Shown here: piece after piece, positions 1 to 9,318 of the stretch
How the letters are laid out: each line of letters opens with the position of its first letter
Position numbering within the stretch: the first letter of the stretch is position 1
Source: CAMPJU01 sp046566095
GTDB taxonomy: Bacteria; Pseudomonadota; Gammaproteobacteria; Xanthomonadales; Xanthomonadaceae
NCBI GenBank assembly: GCA_046566095.1
Contig: JBKHXI010000066.1
Location: forward strand, 1 to 17,027
Length of the DNA: 17,027 nucleotides
Reading direction: 5' to 3'
Made by a program: the position numbers and the translations under genes
Notes under the pieces: model-generated
Told to the model about the DNA's origin: nothing
The model's database searches: none
What the model saw: the letters and a program-made list of their open reading frames with translations, nothing else

Positions 1-895
1 CGGCGATCGCCTGCGGATCGGCGTCGAGGTCGAACATCCGCCGCACCCGGCCGACGATGCCCAGCAGTTCGCCGGCCGGCGCGCCGTGCAGTTCCAGCCG
101 CAGCGCATGCGCGCGCACGTCGCCGCGCCCCGGCCAGGCGCTGACCCGCAGCCAGCCGGGCGCGGCGGCCGGGCCGAAGGCGCGCGCGTAGCCGCGTTCG
201 TCGACCCGCTCGACGCCCGGCAGGGCGCGCCCGCGCAGGAACTCGAGCATCGCCGCGAAGTCGTAGGGTGGGCGGTAGCCCAGCCGCAGCACCAGCGCAT
301 CGCCGGTCGCCCGCGGCTCGCGCCGGCGCAGCTCGCGCGGGGCCATGCCGTAGGCGGCGCGGAAGCCGTCGTTGAAGCGGCGCAGGCTGCCGAAGCCGGC
401 GGCCATCGCCACCTGGGTGACCGGCAGCGCGGTCTCGGTGAGCAGCTGCTTGGCGAACAGCAGGCGGCGGGTGCCGTGCACGCCGATTGGCGGCGCGCCC
501 AGGCGTTCGACGAACAGCCGCCGCAGCTGCCGCTCGCCCACGTGCACACGCGCGGCCAGCGCGGCGAGCGGGGCTTCGGCCAGAAGGCCCTGGTCGATCA
601 GCTTGAGCGCGCGCGCCACCACCGCGTCGCCGCGGCGCCAGCTGCCGTCCTGCGGCGCGAGTTCCGGCCGGCAGCGCAGACAGGGCCGGTAGCCGGCCGC
701 CTCGGCCGCGGCGGCGTTGGCGAAATAGCGCACGTTCGCCGACTTCGCCGGCGGCGCCGGGCACACCGGCCGGCAATAGATGCCGGTAGTCGCGACCGCG
801 GTGAAGAACAGCCCGTCGAAGCGCGGGTCGCGGCTCAGCCGCGCCCGTTCGCAGGTGCGCGGGTCGGGCAGGGGCGCGGCGGCGGTTGCGGACAT
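1..895 (-). CDS. Ada/AlkA fusion: DNA-3-methyladenine glycosylase 2 family protein, C-terminus off the window
   Basis: Only the first 298 codons are present; the gene runs off base 1. Reading down from the ATG at 895-893, residues 15-78 form an Ada-type zinc/methyl-acceptor domain with C41-x3-C45 (in IYCRPVCPA) and C72-x2-C75 (in RPCLRC). In Ada, the first of these cysteines takes the methyl group from methylphosphotriesters. Residues about 90-190 are an AraC-type helix-turn-helix pair (ARVHVGERQLRRLF and FGSLRRFNDGFRAAYG). From about 205 the AlkA N-terminal fold begins (LGYRPPYDFAAMLEFL). The glycosylase HhH-GPD domain would lie beyond the window, since such fusions usually run to about 480-500 residues. 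The expected role is sensing of methylated DNA with transcriptional activation, plus base excision of alkylated purines in the cytoplasm. No Shine-Dalgarno precedes the ATG; a -10-like TAATGT ends 7 nt from it, so the transcript may be leaderless. Family assignment is firm; start is likely. Confidence 0.9.
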   Translation of the reverse strand, partial: MSATAAAPLPDPRTCERARLSRDPRFDGLFFTAVATTGIYCRPVCPAPPAKSANVRYFANAAAAEAAGYRPCLRCRPELAPQDGSWRRGDAVVARALKLIDQGLLAEAPLAALAARVHVGERQLRRLFVERLGAPPIGVHGTRRLLFAKQLLTETALPVTQVAMAAGFGSLRRFNDGFRAAYGMAPRELRRREPRATGDALVLRLGYRPPYDFAAMLEFLRGRALPGVERVDERGYARAFGPAAAPGWLRVSAWPGRGDVRAHALRLELHGAPAGELLGIVGRVRRMFDLDADPQAIA

Positions 896-901
896 GCGGC
901 C

Positions 902-907
902 ACATTA
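902..907 (-). promoter_or_regulatory. Candidate -10 element for the Ada/AlkA gene, possibly leaderless
   Basis: On the minus strand the sequence TGCTAATGTGG places a TAATGT hexamer 7 nt in front of the ATG, so transcription would begin at or next to the start codon. No good -35 hexamer stands 16-18 bp further up (CAGTCC at the right place). That would fit a promoter needing an activator such as methylated Ada itself, but this is inference. Confidence 0.3.
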
Positions 908-973
908 GCACCGGGCGCGGGGCCGGACTGGCCGTTTTCGGACATCGTTGCCGGCCGCCTGCCGGAGCGCCGG

Positions 974-1036
974 TCGCGGCTGAAGCCGCTCCTACAAACG
1001 CGGGGCTTCCCTGCAGGAGGGGCTTCAGCCCCGACC
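974..1036. repeat. Inverted pair of REP-like elements
   Basis: Two near-identical 23-25 bp units lie head to head. Bases 974-996 on the minus strand read TGTAGGAGCGGCTTCAGCCG plus CGA. Bases 1011-1034 on the plus strand read CTGCAGGAGGGGCTTCAGCC plus CCGA. Each has an imperfect internal palindrome (CGGCTTCAGCCG or GGGCTTCAGCCC). The core GTAGGAGCGGCTTCAGCC is, from memory, a common REP unit in Xanthomonadaceae and some Pseudomonas. The pair sits in the gap between the end of the RND permease gene and the 5' side of the Ada/AlkA gene, where it may form a large hairpin that ends or protects the permease transcript. No REP-associated transposase gene is in the window. Confidence 0.75.
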
Positions 1037-1055
1037 ATGCGCGACCCGCATCCGG

Positions 1056-4000
1056 TCAGCTTGCGGTCCCGGCCACGACCCGCTGGCGGCGCAGGAAGGC
1101 GCGCACGCGGTCGAAGGCCTTGCGGTACCACGGCGGCTGCTGCATGAAGAAGCGGTACAGCACCGGCACCACGAACAGGGTCAGCACGCTGGAAAAGGCC
1201 AGGCCCCAGACGATGCTCGCCGCCACCGGCCCCCACAGCAGCGACTTTCCGCCCAAGCCGAACGCCAGCGAGGCGAGGCCGGCGATGGTGGTCAGGGTGG
1301 TCATCAGCACCGCGATCACGCGCCGGCGGGCGGCGTAGATCGTGGCGTGCAGGGTGCGCATGCCGAGTGCGCGGCGGTCGTTGGCGGCGCTGATCAGCAC
1401 GATCGCGGCGTTGACCGAGATGCCGGTCAGCGCGATCACTCCGTACAGGGTGTACAGCGACAGCGGATTGCGCGAGATCACCAGGCCCAGCACCACGCCG
1501 GTGAACGCCAGCGGCACCGAGACCAGGATCAGCATCGGCTGGAAGTAGCTGCGGAACTGCGCGGCCAGGATCAGGTAGATCAGGCCGAGGCCGAGCAGGA
1601 ACAGCGGCGGCATCGCCGCCAGCGACTCGTTGATGTCGTCCAGCTGCCCGGAGAAGTCCAGGTCCGCGTTCGGGAAGCGGCCGCGCACCTTTTCCCACTC
1701 GCGCCGCAGCTGCGCGTTGGCGCTGGCGGTGTCGTTGGCCTCCAGGTCCAGATCGGCCTCCACGGTGATCGCACGGCGCAGGTTCCAGTGCCGGATCAGG
1801 CCGGGGCTCTCGCCCTCGGTGGCGCGCACCAGGCTGCCGAGCGGCGCGCTGCCGCCGCCGGGCAGGGCGATCGGATCGGACAGGATCGCACGCACGTCGT
1901 CCACGTCGCGGCGCGGGCCGCGCACGCGCAGCTCGAGCTTCTCGCCGCGGTCGCGCAGGTCGGCGACCACCTCGCCGTCCATGTGCAGCCGCACCAGCCG
2001 CGCCACCGCGCCCGGGTCCAGACCGGCGCCGCGGGCGGCGTCCACGTCCACCTCCAGCACCAGCTCGTCGCGGCCGGCGACGGCGTCGTCGACCACGTCG
2101 CGGGTGCCGCGAATGCGCCGCACGATCTCCATCACCGCGTCCGCGGCGGCGCGCAGTTCGGCCGGATCGTCCGCGCGCACCTTGACGCTGACCGGCTTGC
2201 CGGTCGGCGGGCCGCCGGACAGTTTGAGGAAGCTGATGGTGGCCCGGCCCGGCGTGCCTTCCACCTGTTCGCGCATGCCCTCGATGATCTCGTCCAGGCT
2301 GCGCATGTCGGGGTCGGCGGGGTTCAGCGCCACCACCACCTGCCCGTACTGGTCGCCGTACAGCGGCTCGACCTCGGTGAACTTGAGCCCGGCGATCGAG
2401 GTCACCGCGCGCGCCTCGCCCTCGCGCAGGTTGGCGCGCACCCGCGCTTCGACCTCGGAGGCCTGGCGCAGGGTGTCGTCGATCGACGCATCCGCCGGCA
2501 TGTCGACGTTGACGTAGTACAGCCGGATCGGGTCGAAGGCGAAAAACTGCACCTTGACCGCGCCCAGCGCCACCGCCAGCCCGGACAGCACGAACAGCAG
2601 CGCCGCCAGCCCGAGGTAGCGGCCCGGGTAGCGCATCACGTGCACCAGCCAGCGGGTGTAGCGGGTGCGCACGCGGTGGGTCAGGCGTTCGCGCACGGCC
2701 TGGTTGCGCGAGCGGCTGATGGCGCGCGCGCCCATCGTGTCCATGTGCGCGGGCAGCATCCAGCAGGCCTCGACCAGGCTCACCAGCAGGCCCACGGTCA
2801 CCACGAACGGGATGATGAACATGAACTTGCCGACGATGCCGGGCAGCAGCATCAGCGGCAGGAACGCGGCCATCGTGGTGCTCACCGCCGCCAGCACCGG
2901 CAGCCCGACCTCGCCCAGCGATTCGACCGCCGCGTCGATCGCCCGCATCCCGCGCTGCATCCGGTAGTACATCGCCTCGACCACCACCACCGCGTCGTCG
3001 ACCAGCATGCCCAGCACGATCACGATGCCCAGCAGCACCGAGACGTTGAGGGTCGATCCGGTCGCGGCCAGCGCCCAGAAGGTGCCGGCGATCGAGAACA
3101 CCACGCCCAGGCTCACCATCAGGGCGATCTTCGTGCCCAGGAACAGCCAGCACACGCCCATCACCAGCAGCAGGCCGATCAGCGCGTTGGACTGCATGAT
3201 GCCCAGCGCCTCGCGGGTGGGCACGGTCTGGTCGTCGGCCAGTTCCAGGCGCAGGCCCTGTTCGGCCAGCACCGCGTTCTTGTCGGCGACGTAGGCGTCG
3301 ATCCGGTCGACCAGCTCGAGGGTGTTGACCCGCGCGATCTTGGTGACCGACAGCATCACCGCCGGCTGGCCCTCGACCGCCGCGCGCGTGCGCGGGTCGT
3401 CGCGGCCGCGGCGCACGGTGGCCACCGCGTCCAGCGGCACCCGCGCGTCGCGTGCGCCCGGCACCCGCAGCGAGTACGCGGCCAGCCGCTCGGGATCCGG
3501 ACTGGAGCCGGTCACCCGCACCAGCCATTCGCCGCCGCGGGTGTCGACCTTGCCGGCGAACACGTCGCGGAACCACATCCGCAGCCCGTCGGCCAATTGC
3601 GCCGCGTTGAGGTTGCGCGCGGCCAGCGCCTGCGGATCGAACTCGACCAGCAGCTCCGGGTCCTGGAAACCCATGGTCAGGATCTGGTCGACGCCGGGGA
3701 TCTGGCGCAGGTCGTCGCGCACCACCCGCGCGGCCGCGCGCAGGGTCTCGTCGTCGGCCTGCCCGCGCAGCACCACCATCGCGGTCGGGAAGCCGTTCGA
3801 GGTGGTGATCTCCATGATGTTCGGGTCGGTGGCCTCGACCGGAAGCTCGATGTTGGCCTTGTTCTGGATCTCGCGGCGCAGGTCGTTGACCCGCTTGTCG
3901 AAGGTGCGCTCGTCGATCTCGCGGAAGCGCACCAGGATGTTGCTGGTGCCCTCGCGCGAGGAGCTGACCACGAACTTCACGTCCTGCACGTTGCGGATCG

Positions 4001-4211
4001 CGTCCTCGAGCGGGTCGGTGACCCGTTCCTCGATGTCCGCGGCCGAGGCGCCGGGCAGGCCGGTGCCGATGTTGACCCAGTTGAAGTTGATCTCCGGGTC
4101 CTGCTCGCGCGGCATCTGCAGGTAGGACAGCAGGCCCATCACGATCACCACCGCGAAGGTGATGTTCGCCAGCGGGTGGTTCTCGATCAGCGAGCGCAGC
4201 ACGCGCAGCAT
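1056..4211 (-). CDS. RND efflux transporter permease (AcrB/MdtB/HAE1-like)
   Basis: Inner-membrane, proton-driven export subunit of a tripartite efflux pump, 1051 residues, the usual length for AcrB-type permeases. TM1 spans about residues 13-31 (LANITFAVVIVMGLLSYL). A large periplasmic loop follows to about 335, the first TM block is at about 340-480, a second periplasmic loop at about 550-860, and TM8-12 at about 865-1022. TM4 carries the paired aspartates D405-D406 in GMLVDDAVVVVE, equivalent to AcrB D407/D408. In TM10 the motif GISVNAAIVL has Asn934 where AcrB has Lys940, as in several non-AcrB RND subgroups, so the proton relay differs in detail. The gene starts 16 nt after the adaptor's stop codon, with a GGGGG stretch as possible ribosome site, so the two form one operon. 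No outer-membrane channel gene is adjacent, so a TolC/OprM-type protein encoded elsewhere is probably used. Substrate cannot be read from sequence. Confidence 0.95.
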   Translation of the reverse strand: MLRVLRSLIENHPLANITFAVVIVMGLLSYLQMPREQDPEINFNWVNIGTGLPGASAADIEERVTDPLEDAIRNVQDVKFVVSSSREGTSNILVRFREIDERTFDKRVNDLRREIQNKANIELPVEATDPNIMEITTSNGFPTAMVVLRGQADDETLRAAARVVRDDLRQIPGVDQILTMGFQDPELLVEFDPQALAARNLNAAQLADGLRMWFRDVFAGKVDTRGGEWLVRVTGSSPDPERLAAYSLRVPGARDARVPLDAVATVRRGRDDPRTRAAVEGQPAVMLSVTKIARVNTLELVDRIDAYVADKNAVLAEQGLRLELADDQTVPTREALGIMQSNALIGLLLVMGVCWLFLGTKIALMVSLGVVFSIAGTFWALAATGSTLNVSVLLGIVIVLGMLVDDAVVVVEAMYYRMQRGMRAIDAAVESLGEVGLPVLAAVSTTMAAFLPLMLLPGIVGKFMFIIPFVVTVGLLVSLVEACWMLPAHMDTMGARAISRSRNQAVRERLTHRVRTRYTRWLVHVMRYPGRYLGLAALLFVLSGLAVALGAVKVQFFAFDPIRLYYVNVDMPADASIDDTLRQASEVEARVRANLREGEARAVTSIAGLKFTEVEPLYGDQYGQVVVALNPADPDMRSLDEIIEGMREQVEGTPGRATISFLKLSGGPPTGKPVSVKVRADDPAELRAAADAVMEIVRRIRGTRDVVDDAVAGRDELVLEVDVDAARGAGLDPGAVARLVRLHMDGEVVADLRDRGEKLELRVRGPRRDVDDVRAILSDPIALPGGGSAPLGSLVRATEGESPGLIRHWNLRRAITVEADLDLEANDTASANAQLRREWEKVRGRFPNADLDFSGQLDDINESLAAMPPLFLLGLGLIYLILAAQFRSYFQPMLILVSVPLAFTGVVLGLVISRNPLSLYTLYGVIALTGISVNAAIVLISAANDRRALGMRTLHATIYAARRRVIAVLMTTLTTIAGLASLAFGLGGKSLLWGPVAASIVWGLAFSSVLTLFVVPVLYRFFMQQPPWYRKAFDRVRAFLRRQRVVAGTAS

Positions 4212-4227
4212 GCGAAGCCCCCGCGGC

Positions 4228-5358
4228 TCAGTCGGCGCGCGGCGCGTCGGCGCCGGCGTCGCGGTCGGCAGCCGCCGGACCGGGCGGGCCGGCCGCAGGC
4301 TCCTCGCGCAGCCGCACCGGCTGCCCGTCCTGCAGGGCCTGGTGGCCTTCGATCACCAGCCGTGCGGTGCCGGGCAGGGTGGTCGCGGCGCCGCGGCCGG
4401 GCTGCGCGCCGGGCAGCGGCACGAAGCGTGCGCGCCCGTCCTCGACCACGAACGCGCCGTAGTCGTCGCCGCGCCGCACCAGCAGGTCCGAGGGGATCCG
4501 CCAGCCGCCGGCACTGGTCCAGCGCAGGGTGCCGCTGGTGCCGGGCGCCGGCGCCTGCCCGGCGAACGCCAGCCGCACCACCCGCGTGCGCGAGGTCGCG
4601 TCGACCGCATCGGCCACCCGCAGCAGCCGCAGCGTCCATTCGCGGCCCGCGGCCTCGAGCACCGCCTCGCCGGCGCGTTCGAGCTGGCTGGCCTGTTCCG
4701 GCTGCAGCCGCGCCTCGACCTCGGGCGCTGCCAGGTCGACGATACGCAGCAGCGGCGTGCCGGGCGCCACCGCCGCGCCGACCTGGGCCATGCGTTCGAG
4801 CACCACGCCGTCGAACGGCGCGCGGATCCGGGTCTTGGACAGCGTGCGCTCGGCCACCGCGCGCGCGGCCTCGCGCACCCGCGCCTCGGCCTGCGCGCCC
4901 TCGGTCTCGGCCTCGAGCGCGGCCAGCTCGTCGTCGGACACGTAGCGGTCGACGTTGAGCCGGCGCGCGCGCAGCAGCCGCGCCTGCGCCTGCTCGGCCC
5001 GGGCGCGCGCCGCGGCGGCCTGGGCCCGGGCCTGGGCCTGGGCCAGCCGGTAGTCGGCATCGTCGAGTTCGACCAGGACCCGGCCGGCCTCGACCCGGGC
5101 GCCGGTGTCCGCGCCGATCCGCGCCACCCGGGCGGCGACCTCGGCGGTCAGCGTGCTGTCGTTGCGCGCGACCACGTCGGCCGCGGCGCTGCCGCCCGCC
5201 CGCGCCGCGAAGTCCTGCAGCGCGCGCGCGACCACCAGCGGCCGCGGGTCCTGCGGCGCCTCGGGCGCATCCTCCTGCCCGCAACCGGCCAGCCACAGGC
5301 CGGCGAGGGCAAGCGCCGCGAATCTCCGCAGCGTGCCGGTTGGCGACGTCGCGCGCAT
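4228..5358 (-). CDS. RND efflux periplasmic adaptor (HlyD/membrane fusion protein), lipoprotein
   Basis: Periplasmic adaptor of 376 residues linking the downstream permease to an outer-membrane channel. The N-terminus MRATSPTGTLRRFAALALAG followed by LWLAGC is a lipoprotein signal, with lipidated Cys26. Residues about 60-105 form the first half of the lipoyl/barrel-sandwich domain (ADTGARVEAGRVLVELDDADYR). About 105-170 is an alanine-rich alpha-helical hairpin (LAQAQARAQAAAARARAEQA), and about 175-205 the second lipoyl half (TRIRAPFDGVVLERMAQVGA). Beta-barrel and membrane-proximal domains complete the chain. The proline- and aspartate-rich C-terminal tail after about residue 350 is low complexity. 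It is the first gene of the operon with the permease. The ATG at 5358 is preceded by GAGGACC, a weak ribosome site. Confidence 0.93.
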   Translation of the reverse strand: MRATSPTGTLRRFAALALAGLWLAGCGQEDAPEAPQDPRPLVVARALQDFAARAGGSAAADVVARNDSTLTAEVAARVARIGADTGARVEAGRVLVELDDADYRLAQAQARAQAAAARARAEQAQARLLRARRLNVDRYVSDDELAALEAETEGAQAEARVREAARAVAERTLSKTRIRAPFDGVVLERMAQVGAAVAPGTPLLRIVDLAAPEVEARLQPEQASQLERAGEAVLEAAGREWTLRLLRVADAVDATSRTRVVRLAFAGQAPAPGTSGTLRWTSAGGWRIPSDLLVRRGDDYGAFVVEDGRARFVPLPGAQPGRGAATTLPGTARLVIEGHQALQDGQPVRLREEPAAGPPGPAAADRDAGADAPRAD

Positions 5359-5406
5359 CGGTCCTCGCGATGGCGGCCGCGGCCGCCGGGGATTACTGGT
5401 CTGGCG

Positions 5407-5420
5407 AGTTTACTAAATAC
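5407..5420 (-). promoter_or_regulatory. AT-rich palindrome and -10-like box before the RND operon
   Basis: In an otherwise very GC-rich stretch, the minus strand reads GTATTTAGTAAACT about 50 nt ahead of the adaptor ATG. Bases 5409-5417 form a perfect odd palindrome, TTTACTAAA. TAAACT (5412-5407) could be a -10 hexamer. Such short AT-rich palindromes are typical of TetR-family operators at RND pump promoters, but no regulator gene is in the window, so the operator role is inferred. Confidence 0.4.
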
Positions 5421-5444
5421 CCGGGCCGGCGCCAGTGCCGCACG

Positions 5445-6698
5445 TCAGCGCGCCAGCGCCGGGGCCAGGGCGTCCGGGTCGCCGTCGTGGGCGGCGGCGG
5501 GCAGGCCCAGCAGGCGCATCAGCAGCGGGTAGACATCGACCGCCTCGATCGCCGGCAGCCGTGCGCCGGCGCGGAAGGCCGGTCCGCGGGCGAAGAACAC
5601 CGCGTGCATCGACCGGTGCGCCGGGTCGTAGCCGTGCGAGCCGCGCATGCCGGTGCGCGGCTGCCGCGCCAGCCGCTCGCGCGCGACCGCGTCCCAGCCC
5701 TCGTCCATCTGGCACACGATCGGCGGCACCCGCGGATGCCGGCCGTAGCGCCAGCGCGCGGGCAGCTCGCCCTTGCGCCAGCACTCGTGGCGTGCGTGGC
5801 GGCCGAGCAGCGCGGCCTCGGCCGCGGCCTCGCGGCCGGGCCTGGGGATGAAGCCGAGCACCTGGCCGGCGCTCACCAGCTCCACGTCGGCCGGATCGGC
5901 CATCTCCTCGACCGGCACCGTATTGCCCGGCGCCACTTCCGCCAGGCCGTGGTCGGAGACCAGCACCAGGTTCACCGCATCGGCCAGCCCGCGCGCATCC
6001 AGGCCGTCCAGCAGCCGGCCGAGCGCCGCGTCGACCGCGCGCTGCGCCTCGTGCGCCTCGTCCGAATGCGGGCCGTGGTCGTGCGAGGCCTCGTCGACGT
6101 GCTCGAAGTAGAGGGTCATGAAGCGCGGCCGGGTCGCGGCCGGTTCGGAAATCCAGCCCAGGACGGTGTCCACCCGGGTTTCCATCGGCACGTCGCCGTC
6201 GTACGGACGCCAGCGCGTCGGCCGCACGCCGCCGACGTCGGCCTCGGTGCCGGGCCAGAAGAAGGCCGCGGTCGGCAGCCCGGCGCGCTCGGCCGCCACC
6301 CAGACCGGGGTGCCGCCCCACCAGCGGCCGTCGCTCACCGCCTCGCGGTTGGACAGCCAGAAGCCGCCGAGCGCGGGGTCGCGCATGCTGTTGTGGACGA
6401 TGCCGTGGCGGTCCGGATGCAGCCCGGTGACGATGCTGTAGTGGTTCGGGAAGGTCAGGGTGGGGTAGACGGGCACCATGGCCTCGGCGCGCACGCCCTC
6501 GCGGGCGATCCTGGCCAGGTTCGGCATCCGCGCCGGGTCGTACTGCCCGGCGCCCAGGCCGTCGATCGAGACCAGCAGCACCGGCGCCGCCGGCGTGGGC
6601 GGGGACGGGTCCGCGGCACGGTCCGCGGACAGGAGGGCGCAGGCGGCCAGCGCCGGAAGCAGCAGGGCGGCGACGGCCGCGGCACGGAATCGATTCAT
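5445..6698 (-). CDS. Type I phosphodiesterase/nucleotide pyrophosphatase (NPP, alkaline-phosphatase superfamily), lipoprotein
   Basis: A 417-residue secreted metallo-hydrolase that should cleave phosphodiester or pyrophosphate bonds, for example in nucleotides, outside the cytoplasm. Residues 1-20 are a lipoprotein signal (LLLPALAAC, lipidated Cys20). The full NPP two-zinc site is visible: Asp46 (VSIDG), nucleophile Thr82 in PTLTFPNHYSIVTG, Asp202 and His206 (HVDEASHDHGP), Asp249-His250 (SDHGL) and His355 (GSHGYD). Spacing matches the well-studied Xanthomonas NPP. An in-frame ATG at 6710 would add four residues (MIAR). I chose 6698 because it gives a compact signal peptide, but neither start has a strong ribosome site. 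It lies upstream of the RND operon on the same strand but about 86 nt from it and with a separate promoter signal between. Physiological substrate is unknown. Confidence 0.93.
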   Translation of the reverse strand: MNRFRAAAVAALLLPALAACALLSADRAADPSPPTPAAPVLLVSIDGLGAGQYDPARMPNLARIAREGVRAEAMVPVYPTLTFPNHYSIVTGLHPDRHGIVHNSMRDPALGGFWLSNREAVSDGRWWGGTPVWVAAERAGLPTAAFFWPGTEADVGGVRPTRWRPYDGDVPMETRVDTVLGWISEPAATRPRFMTLYFEHVDEASHDHGPHSDEAHEAQRAVDAALGRLLDGLDARGLADAVNLVLVSDHGLAEVAPGNTVPVEEMADPADVELVSAGQVLGFIPRPGREAAAEAALLGRHARHECWRKGELPARWRYGRHPRVPPIVCQMDEGWDAVARERLARQPRTGMRGSHGYDPAHRSMHAVFFARGPAFRAGARLPAIEAVDVYPLLMRLLGLPAAAHDGDPDALAPALAR

Positions 6699-6908
6699 GC
6701 GGGCGATCATAGCCGGCGCGTTCGACAGCCCGGCGACACCGCCGGATCCGCACGCGGCCGGCGGGGAACCGATCCGCGTCCGGCATGACGCACGAACATG
6801 ATTGCCGGCTGAACGAGGAGCCCGGTCCTGTGCCGGCGCAGCCCGGGAGGCGTAGTGTTGAAGGGTGCCCATCCGGCCCGCGATCCACCATCCTTTCGGG
6901 AGGCGGCC

Positions 6909-7241
6909 ATGAAATCCATGAACCTGACCATGTGCCTGCTGCTCGCGGCCTCGCTCGGTATGGCCAGTTCGGCGCTGCATGCGCAGGGCACCGACCCGGA
7001 GATACCTGTGCAGTCGAGGATGCACGACACCGGGGATGCCGAGACCGCGAAGGCGGACGAGGCGGATGCGGTGGAACTCGACTGCATCCGTCACACCGGT
7101 ACCCGCATCAAGCCGCGCGACGGCGACCCCGAGGCCTGCATCGATCTCCCGGGCCGCAGCTATTCGCGCAGGGACCTGGAGCGTACCGGCCATCTGGATC
7201 TGGCCCGCGCATTGCGCCTGCTCGACCCCGCCATCCGCTGA
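6909..7241 (+). CDS. Small secreted protein with a C-terminal stretch resembling a TonB-receptor plug start
   Basis: A 110-residue protein of unknown function. The ATG at 6909 has a good ribosome site (CGGGAGG at 6897-6903), better than the in-frame ATG at 6855. Residues 1-25 form a Sec signal peptide (LTMCLLLAASLGMASSALHA, then QG), so the mature protein is periplasmic or secreted. An acidic linker (about 30-57) precedes a C-terminal block with two cysteines (CIRHTGTRI and EACIDL) that could form a disulfide. The end GRSYSRRDLERTG-HLDLARALRLLDPAI resembles the TGSRI...DLERTG...ALR.LP pattern at the start of TonB-dependent receptor plug domains. There is no beta-barrel downstream; the chain stops at Arg110, followed by a terminator. 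It is divergent from the NPP gene. Similar short proteins occur, as I recall, in Xanthomonadaceae. Function is not assigned. Confidence 0.75.
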   Translation: MKSMNLTMCLLLAASLGMASSALHAQGTDPEIPVQSRMHDTGDAETAKADEADAVELDCIRHTGTRIKPRDGDPEACIDLPGRSYSRRDLERTGHLDLARALRLLDPAIR

Positions 7242-7260
7242 TCCGCCCGCAAACGCCCGC

Positions 7261-7294
7261 AAACGCCCGGCCCCTGCCGGGCGTTTCCGTTTCC
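7261..7294 (+). terminator. Hairpin terminator after the small secreted protein
   Basis: AAACGCCCGGC (7261-7271) pairs perfectly with GCCGGGCGTTT (7276-7286) around a CCCT loop, an 11-bp stem. The T-run after it is interrupted (TTTCCGTTT). The two preceding AAACGCCCG-like units are short direct repeats. It lies 20 nt past the stop codon. Confidence 0.8.
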
Positions 7295-7425
7295 GCGGCC
7301 CCGCGAACGCCGGATGGCCCGGCAACGGGCCGGACCGGCTGGGCTGCCGGCGCGCCGGAACCGGAGAACCTGCATGCCGCGCTGCACCGATCGATCGCGC
7401 CCGAGGCCCGGCCCGCAGACCCCGA

Positions 7426-7434
7426 TGCGATAAT
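7426..7434 (+). promoter_or_regulatory. Extended -10 promoter candidate for hutU
   Basis: TGCGATAAT fits an extended -10 (TGn followed by GATAAT, 5 of 6 to consensus) and stands 67 nt before the hutU ATG, downstream of the hairpin terminator. No recognisable -35 hexamer is 17 bp above it, as is usual for extended -10 promoters. No clear HutC operator was recognised. Confidence 0.45.
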
Positions 7435-7501
7435 CCCCGCACAACCTCCACGCCGCCGCGGCGTCGCACCATCCGCTGCGCCGCGACCCAAGGGGAAGCC
7501 C

Positions 7502-9169
<1,668 letters not shown>

Positions 9170-9266
9170 CCGCTCTCCGGCCTGCGGAAGAGGCGTTGGG
9201 TGAAGGGCAGAAAGTAGAAACTGCCGATGACTTAGGCGGGTTCAGCTTCCTCGCGTGCCGATGGCA

Positions 9267-9310
9267 TTGAGCCCCCTGCAGTTTCGTGCCATAATCGGCC
9301 CAGAATCTGG
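9267..9310 (+). promoter_or_regulatory. Promoter and operator of the relE toxin-antitoxin operon
   Basis: TTGAGC (9267-9272) and CATAAT (9290-9295) are separated by 17 bp, and TG at 9287-9288 makes an extended -10. This is the best sigma70-like promoter in the window. A perfect 11-bp palindrome, CCAGAATCTGG (9300-9310), covers the expected transcription start. That is where an antitoxin or toxin-antitoxin complex would bind for autoregulation. A related half (CCAGATATGG, 9313-9322) overlaps the antitoxin start codon. Confidence 0.7.
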
Positions 9311-9318
9311 AGCCAGAT

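Noticed and set aside
835..3576. 913-codon minus-strand frame overlapping the RND permease
   Set aside because: Arg/Gly-rich shadow frame of the same strand; the permease frame has clear RND motifs.
1347..4958. 1203-codon open frame on the plus strand, antisense to the RND operon
   Set aside because: His/Arg/Gln/Ala-rich composition without domains. It mirrors two well-recognised genes on the other strand and is an effect of high third-position GC.
6699..7472. N-terminal extension of the NPP gene up to 7472
   Set aside because: The extension reads across the divergent small gene and terminator; the lipoprotein signal at 6698 marks the start.
6785..7501. N-terminal extension of hutU to an ATG at 6785
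   Set aside because: It would run through the small secreted protein gene and its terminator, and hutU has its own ribosome site and a normal family length from 7502.
9202..9222. Hairpin GGCAG/CTGCC as a hutU terminator
   Set aside because: Only five base pairs with a ten-base loop and no T-run.
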